In this document: positions 39,878-43,010 of the stretch, piece after piece
How positions within the stretch are numbered: position 1 is the stretch's first letter
How the letters are laid out: each line of letters begins with the position of its first letter
Assembly: GCF_004354985.1 (NCBI RefSeq)
Contig: NZ_SMSK01000028.1
Span: 1-43,010, forward strand
Origin: Segetibacter sp. 3557_3
GTDB taxonomy: Bacteria; Bacteroidota; Bacteroidia; Chitinophagales; Chitinophagaceae
DNA length: 43,010 bases
Direction of reading: 5' to 3'
Notes under the pieces: generated by a model
Database searches by the model: none
What the model saw: only the letters and a program-made list of their open reading frames with translations
What the model was told of the DNA's origin: nothing
Made by a program: the position numbers and the translations under genes

Positions 39878-41476
39878 ATGAGCTTAGAGACCTACAATAG
39901 CAAACGATCCTTCAGCAAAACACCTGAACCCACAGGTGGGCAGCCCGATAACAGTAAGCTGCAGTTTGTCGTCCAGAAACACGCTGCTTCCCACCTGCAT
40001 TATGATTTCAGACTGGAGGTCAGGGGTGTCTTAATCAGCTGGGCAGTCCCTAAAGGTCCTTCCATGAAAGCTGGTGAAAATCGTCTTGCAATGCAAACCG
40101 AAGATCATCCTTTTGATTACCTGCATTTTGAAGGGATTATACCTAAAGGTCAATACGGGGGCGGAACGGTAATCGTGTGGGATGCCGGTACTTTTGAGAC
40201 AACCTTAATCAAGGACAAAGATAAGAAGGCGCAGGAACACTCACTATTAAGCCAGTACTATAAGGGGAAGATCACCTTTACCCTTCACGGGACTAAACTA
40301 AAAGGCAAGTTCGAAATCAGTCGTGCAAAGGATAAAGATGAAAAGTCCTGGTACCTGGTAAAACAACCAGACCGTTATGTTTTAAAAAGCGATATCATCA
40401 AAAAGGATATGTCCGCGTTGTCCGGACGCACGATTGAACAGGTAGCTGAAGATCCTAATGCAGCTGCCTGGCAAAGTAATCGCACTGGCAAGCCTGAAAA
40501 GTCTGCTAAGAGCGAAAGTGATCTAAGTGACGTTCCAGGAGCCGTAAAGGCGCCTATGCCCAATAACCTTGCCCCGATGGAGTGCCGGCTCATCCAAAAA
40601 CCATTTAATGAGCCAGGTTGGATCTATGAACTTAAATTAGATGGCTATAGGGTGCTGTCCTGGTGCAAGAACGGCGAAGTGAAGCTTCAATCACGCGGTG
40701 GGTTGAATTATACAAAGGATTATGAAGTACTGCTGACACCCCTTAAATCCCTCGGAAAGGATTTCATTATTGATGGGGAGATAGTGGTTTTAAATGAAAA
40801 CGGGCACCCGGACTTCGATGCCCTGCAGCGCTATCGGCGAAACAAGGCAGCTGCCCAGCTGGTCTACTATGTATTTGACCTGGTGTGGCTGGATGGATAT
40901 GACCTGATGGGGGTAAAATTGGAGAACAGGCGGAAAATACTGCGTGAACTGGTGAGGGAGAGTGATTATATCAGGTTTAGTGAGGATTTGAAAGAGGGCT
41001 TTCTTATGTTTGATGTTATCAAGGAGTCGGGCCTGGAAGGTATAATTTACAAAGCAAAGGACAGCCTGTACCAGCCCGGGAAACGCGGTAACTATTGGCT
41101 CAAATTGCCTACCAGTATCCAGCAGGAGTTTGTCATAGGCGGCTGGACAGAAAGTGGCTCCGGCCACGCCTTTCGATCACTTGTTTTTGGGGCTTACGAG
41201 AACGGATCGCTCACCTACATCGGCCACGCTGGCCACGGCTTTAAAGATGAAGACAGAAAGGGCATTCTGAACCGTTTGAAAAAGCTTGAGGTTATAGAGA
41301 ACCCATTTGTAAATGAGGTAGACACCGACACCCCGGTTCACTTTGTAAACCAGAGCTGGTCGCTAACATACAGTTTGCGACCTGGACCACTGCCAAAAAG
41401 ATCAGGAAACCAGCGGTATTTCTTGGATTTAGGGATGACAAGCCAGCTCAAACAATCTCCCGCGAGGTGCCGCTGA
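39878..41476 (+). CDS. ligD: LigD, first part: 3'-phosphoesterase and ATP-dependent DNA ligase domains (frameshifted)
   Basis: 532 aa. Residues 1-170 are the LigD 3'-phosphoesterase (HASHLHYDFRLE-type motif with H41 and D43, DHPFDY, GIIPKGQYGGG). A linker leads to the ligase domain with nucleotidyl-transfer motif ELKLDGYR (K253), DGEIVVL, LEGIIYK and WLKLP, and the OB fold begins after IGHAGHGF. LigD with Ku performs bacterial non-homologous end joining. Near 41350 a 1-base loss shifts the frame: the restored reading is PELVANIQFATWTTAKKIRK, continuing into the frame of the next entry, whereas the actual frame gives a foreign tail (SWSLTYSLRPG...). The product here would lack part of the OB fold. 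Order PE-ligase-polymerase is usual in Bacteroidota. Confidence 0.85.
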   Translation: MSLETYNSKRSFSKTPEPTGGQPDNSKLQFVVQKHAASHLHYDFRLEVRGVLISWAVPKGPSMKAGENRLAMQTEDHPFDYLHFEGIIPKGQYGGGTVIVWDAGTFETTLIKDKDKKAQEHSLLSQYYKGKITFTLHGTKLKGKFEISRAKDKDEKSWYLVKQPDRYVLKSDIIKKDMSALSGRTIEQVAEDPNAAAWQSNRTGKPEKSAKSESDLSDVPGAVKAPMPNNLAPMECRLIQKPFNEPGWIYELKLDGYRVLSWCKNGEVKLQSRGGLNYTKDYEVLLTPLKSLGKDFIIDGEIVVLNENGHPDFDALQRYRRNKAAAQLVYYVFDLVWLDGYDLMGVKLENRRKILRELVRESDYIRFSEDLKEGFLMFDVIKESGLEGIIYKAKDSLYQPGKRGNYWLKLPTSIQQEFVIGGWTESGSGHAFRSLVFGAYENGSLTYIGHAGHGFKDEDRKGILNRLKKLEVIENPFVNEVDTDTPVHFVNQSWSLTYSLRPGPLPKRSGNQRYFLDLGMTSQLKQSPARCR

Positions 41477-42536
41477 CAGAAAAGGAGGAGGTAAAAGTTA
41501 TTAAAGAGAAGAAGGAAGCGCCAGTCAAATCTGCCCAGACTACCAACAAGCCTATAGCTACTGCAGCCACAACAATGGCCGACAGCAACTGGCCAGAGCT
41601 GGAGGCACAGCAGATTACCACCGAGGAAGTTTTTACCATTGAGGGTAAGGATCTAAGCTTAACCAATGTTGAACGCCAACTCTGGAAGGGAGTTACAAAA
41701 AGCGATCTGATTATCTATTATCACAATATCGCTGAGTATATCCTCCCCTACCTCAAAGACCGTCCACAATCGCTGCACATCAAGCATAATGGCCCTGGTG
41801 CACCGGGTATGTATATCAAAGATATGGAAGGCAGACAACCCCAATGGGCAGAGCTATTTTCAACCCCGCGGAAGCATAAAAAGAAGGGAAAGCGGGACCA
41901 GATTGATTACCTTGTTTGTAACGATGAAGCTACTTTGTTGTACATGGCTAACCTTGGCTGTATTGATATTAACCCATGGACTTCCCGCACCCATAATTAC
42001 CAGCAACCGGATTATATTATCATTGACCTGGATCCTTCAGACGAAGATTTTAAAAAAGCCATTACCACAGCACAAGCCGCAAAACAGGTATTTGATAAGT
42101 TGAAGCTTAAGGCTTATCCAAAGACCTCAGGCAAAACCGGTCTACATCTTTACATTCCATGTGAAGGTTTTTCCTTCCCACAGGCACGGAAGATTGCCGA
42201 ACACATTTGTGAGCAGGTGCATTTGCTTTTCCCGGACATTACCACAACCCAAGTGACGGTTTCCAAGCGGGGTGATAAGTTATATATCGATCCTAACCAG
42301 AATGATGAAGCAGATACCGTTGCTGCGTTGCTGCAGCCTATTGTTTAAGACCCTATCATCATCCGCAGGTGTCTACGCCATTAGAATGGAGAGAGATCAA
42401 GCCTGGACTTGATCCTTCGCTGTTTACTATTGACACGATTTTTGCACGATTGGAAAAGAAGGGAGACCTATTTGCTGCGGTGAATGACCGCAAAATAGCA
42501 AGTACAAACAGCAAAAGATTAAAGCTATTGTTATGA
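41351..42536 (+). pseudogene. ligD: LigD, second part: polymerase domain, frameshifted at both ends
   Basis: Continuation of LigD in the next frame: end of the OB fold (AVFLGFRDDKPAQ), a Lys/Ala-rich linker, then the primase-polymerase domain. It contains LSLTNVERQLWKG, DRPQSLHIKHNGPGA, the metal-binding Asp pair in YIIIDLDPSDED, and KTSGKTGLHLYIPC. The open frame 41467-42348 stops early because of an 8-bp tandem duplication at 42319-42334. Without it the reading goes on as DTVAAAYCLRP, HPQVSTPLEWREIKPGLD and FARLEKKGDLFAAVND to TGA at 42534-42536. The duplication removes about 60 C-terminal residues of the polymerase domain. With the upstream shift, no full LigD can be made, so end joining through this locus is doubtful. 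No ku gene is in the window. Confidence 0.85.
42319..42334 (+). repeat. 8-bp tandem duplication inside ligD
   Basis: GTTGCTGC occurs twice in a row (42319-42326 and 42327-42334). Deleting one copy restores the frame and yields the family sequence TVAAAY followed by LRP. This is a clean slippage-type mutation and is revertible in principle. Confidence 0.9.
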
Positions 42537-42832
42537 CTACAGCAGCGCATCAGGAAGCTTCAACTCAATTACTTGAAGTTGAAAGTAAAGACAGGTCTGA
42601 AGCTCGTCGATTGACCTTTGAGGAAGAAAAGCAAGTTGTAAAAATTCTAAATGGCCTGTTGAGAGGGAAATCAGCCTCATCCCAAGAAGTTGTTCTAATT
42701 CAGCGGCTATTAGATAACTATCAAAATATGGGTCATTACGTATCTTATACTGACGGATTATGGGCCACAGAAGACCCGAACGAACTGTCAAATCTTGTTC
42801 AACTAAGATTTGCTTCGGAGCAATCTACGTAG
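42533..42832 (+). CDS. Small hypothetical protein after ligD
   Basis: 99 aa. The ATG (42533) overlaps ligD's original TGA (ATGA), which suggests translational coupling when ligD was intact. Composition is protein-like: charged first half (LEVESKDRSEARRLTFEEEKQ), then KILNGLLRGK, VVLIQRLLDNYQNMGHYVSY. No known domain recognised. An overlapping minus frame is less plausible. It ends 59 bp before the right IS21 end, and that gap holds nothing else. Confidence 0.5.
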   Translation: MTTAAHQEASTQLLEVESKDRSEARRLTFEEEKQVVKILNGLLRGKSASSQEVVLIQRLLDNYQNMGHYVSYTDGLWATEDPNELSNLVQLRFASEQST

Positions 42833-42891
42833 ACCAGCGAGGCAACTTAGACTGGATGAGGCATCGAGTGTCTTACTTGAATGATCAAGAC

Positions 42892-43009
42892 TGTAAATTC
42901 CGCTGATATTGACCCCCCTATTCCGGTGATGTTGACCCCCTTTGTAAAAGTGGATGATCAGTAAGCAAAGAGCGGTTATGAACTGGAGTTAAGTAATTCT
43001 CGAATGTAT
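42892..43009 (-). mobile_element. IS21-family right end, right flank (inverted copy of 1-118)
   Basis: Perfect reverse complement of 1-118; identity stops at 42891, where c replaces the base expected from the left copy. The IS tip TGTAAATTCCGC starts at 42892 and the element extends rightward out of the window. Identity over 118 bp is longer than the two different ends of one IS21 normally share, so these are the same end of two copies in opposite orientation. The matching open frame on the minus strand (stop at 42918-42920) mirrors the left end. No target duplication can be tested because the outer flanks are absent. Confidence 0.75.
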
Positions 43010-43010
43010 A

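Overview
The window looks like a piece of accessory genome from a member of the Bacteroidota, most likely a soil-type Chitinophagaceae or relative. Supporting signs are a type IX secretion C-terminal sorting domain (34.5-37.5 kb), promoters of the Bacteroidota form TTG-N19..22-TAnnTTTG (before 4139 and, less perfectly, before 28542), weak Shine-Dalgarno use, a DUF6934-type gene and a LigD/YedK/thioredoxin neighbourhood. Base composition is uneven: about 30-35% G+C around the deoxyribosyltransferase-like gene, about 40% in most genes, and clearly higher in the three giant genes at 9.7-21.5 kb. This suggests several acquisitions.

Both ends carry the same 118 bp in opposite orientation. It has the tandem GGGGTCAA-type blocks and TGT...ACA tip of an IS21-family end. 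Either two inverted IS21 copies flank the segment, as in a composite transposon, or the window is an assembly contig that stops at a repeated IS. The sequence alone cannot separate these.

Layout. 0.2-3.7 kb: a lipoprotein and a convergent, overlapping 990-aa SEC-C protein. 4.1-8.4 kb: a tight five-gene operon (XRE-ImmA regulator/peptidase, PIN nuclease, membrane protein, cobalamin-type radical SAM enzyme, uracil-DNA-glycosylase-like Fe-S protein) behind a good promoter. This is the best candidate for an undescribed system. 9.0-9.4 kb: IS5-type transposase fragment. 9.7-21.5 kb: a minus-strand operon of three giant leaderless beta-rich proteins (1793, 1223 and 927 aa; the last two end in FN3-like and OmpA-like domains). 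This is a second candidate. 22.7-29.8 kb: defence-like genes, namely a nucleoside-deoxyribosyltransferase-like protein, a frameshifted DUF6934 gene, a decayed DUF4062/NB-ARC/TPR STAND gene, a RES-Xre toxin-antitoxin pair and small regulators. 30.0-34.1 kb: a membrane beta-helix-like lipoprotein and an intact restriction-endonuclease/STAND NTPase fusion. 34.3-39.5 kb: a yedK remnant, a delta-60 repeat T9SS protein, a thioredoxin-fold protein and intact yedK. 39.9-42.8 kb: ligD broken by a 1-nt deletion and an 8-bp tandem duplication, then a small protein.

The whole resembles a defence/DNA-repair island in flux, with intact systems next to ones decaying by small indels. I found no tRNA, rRNA, CRISPR array or origin.
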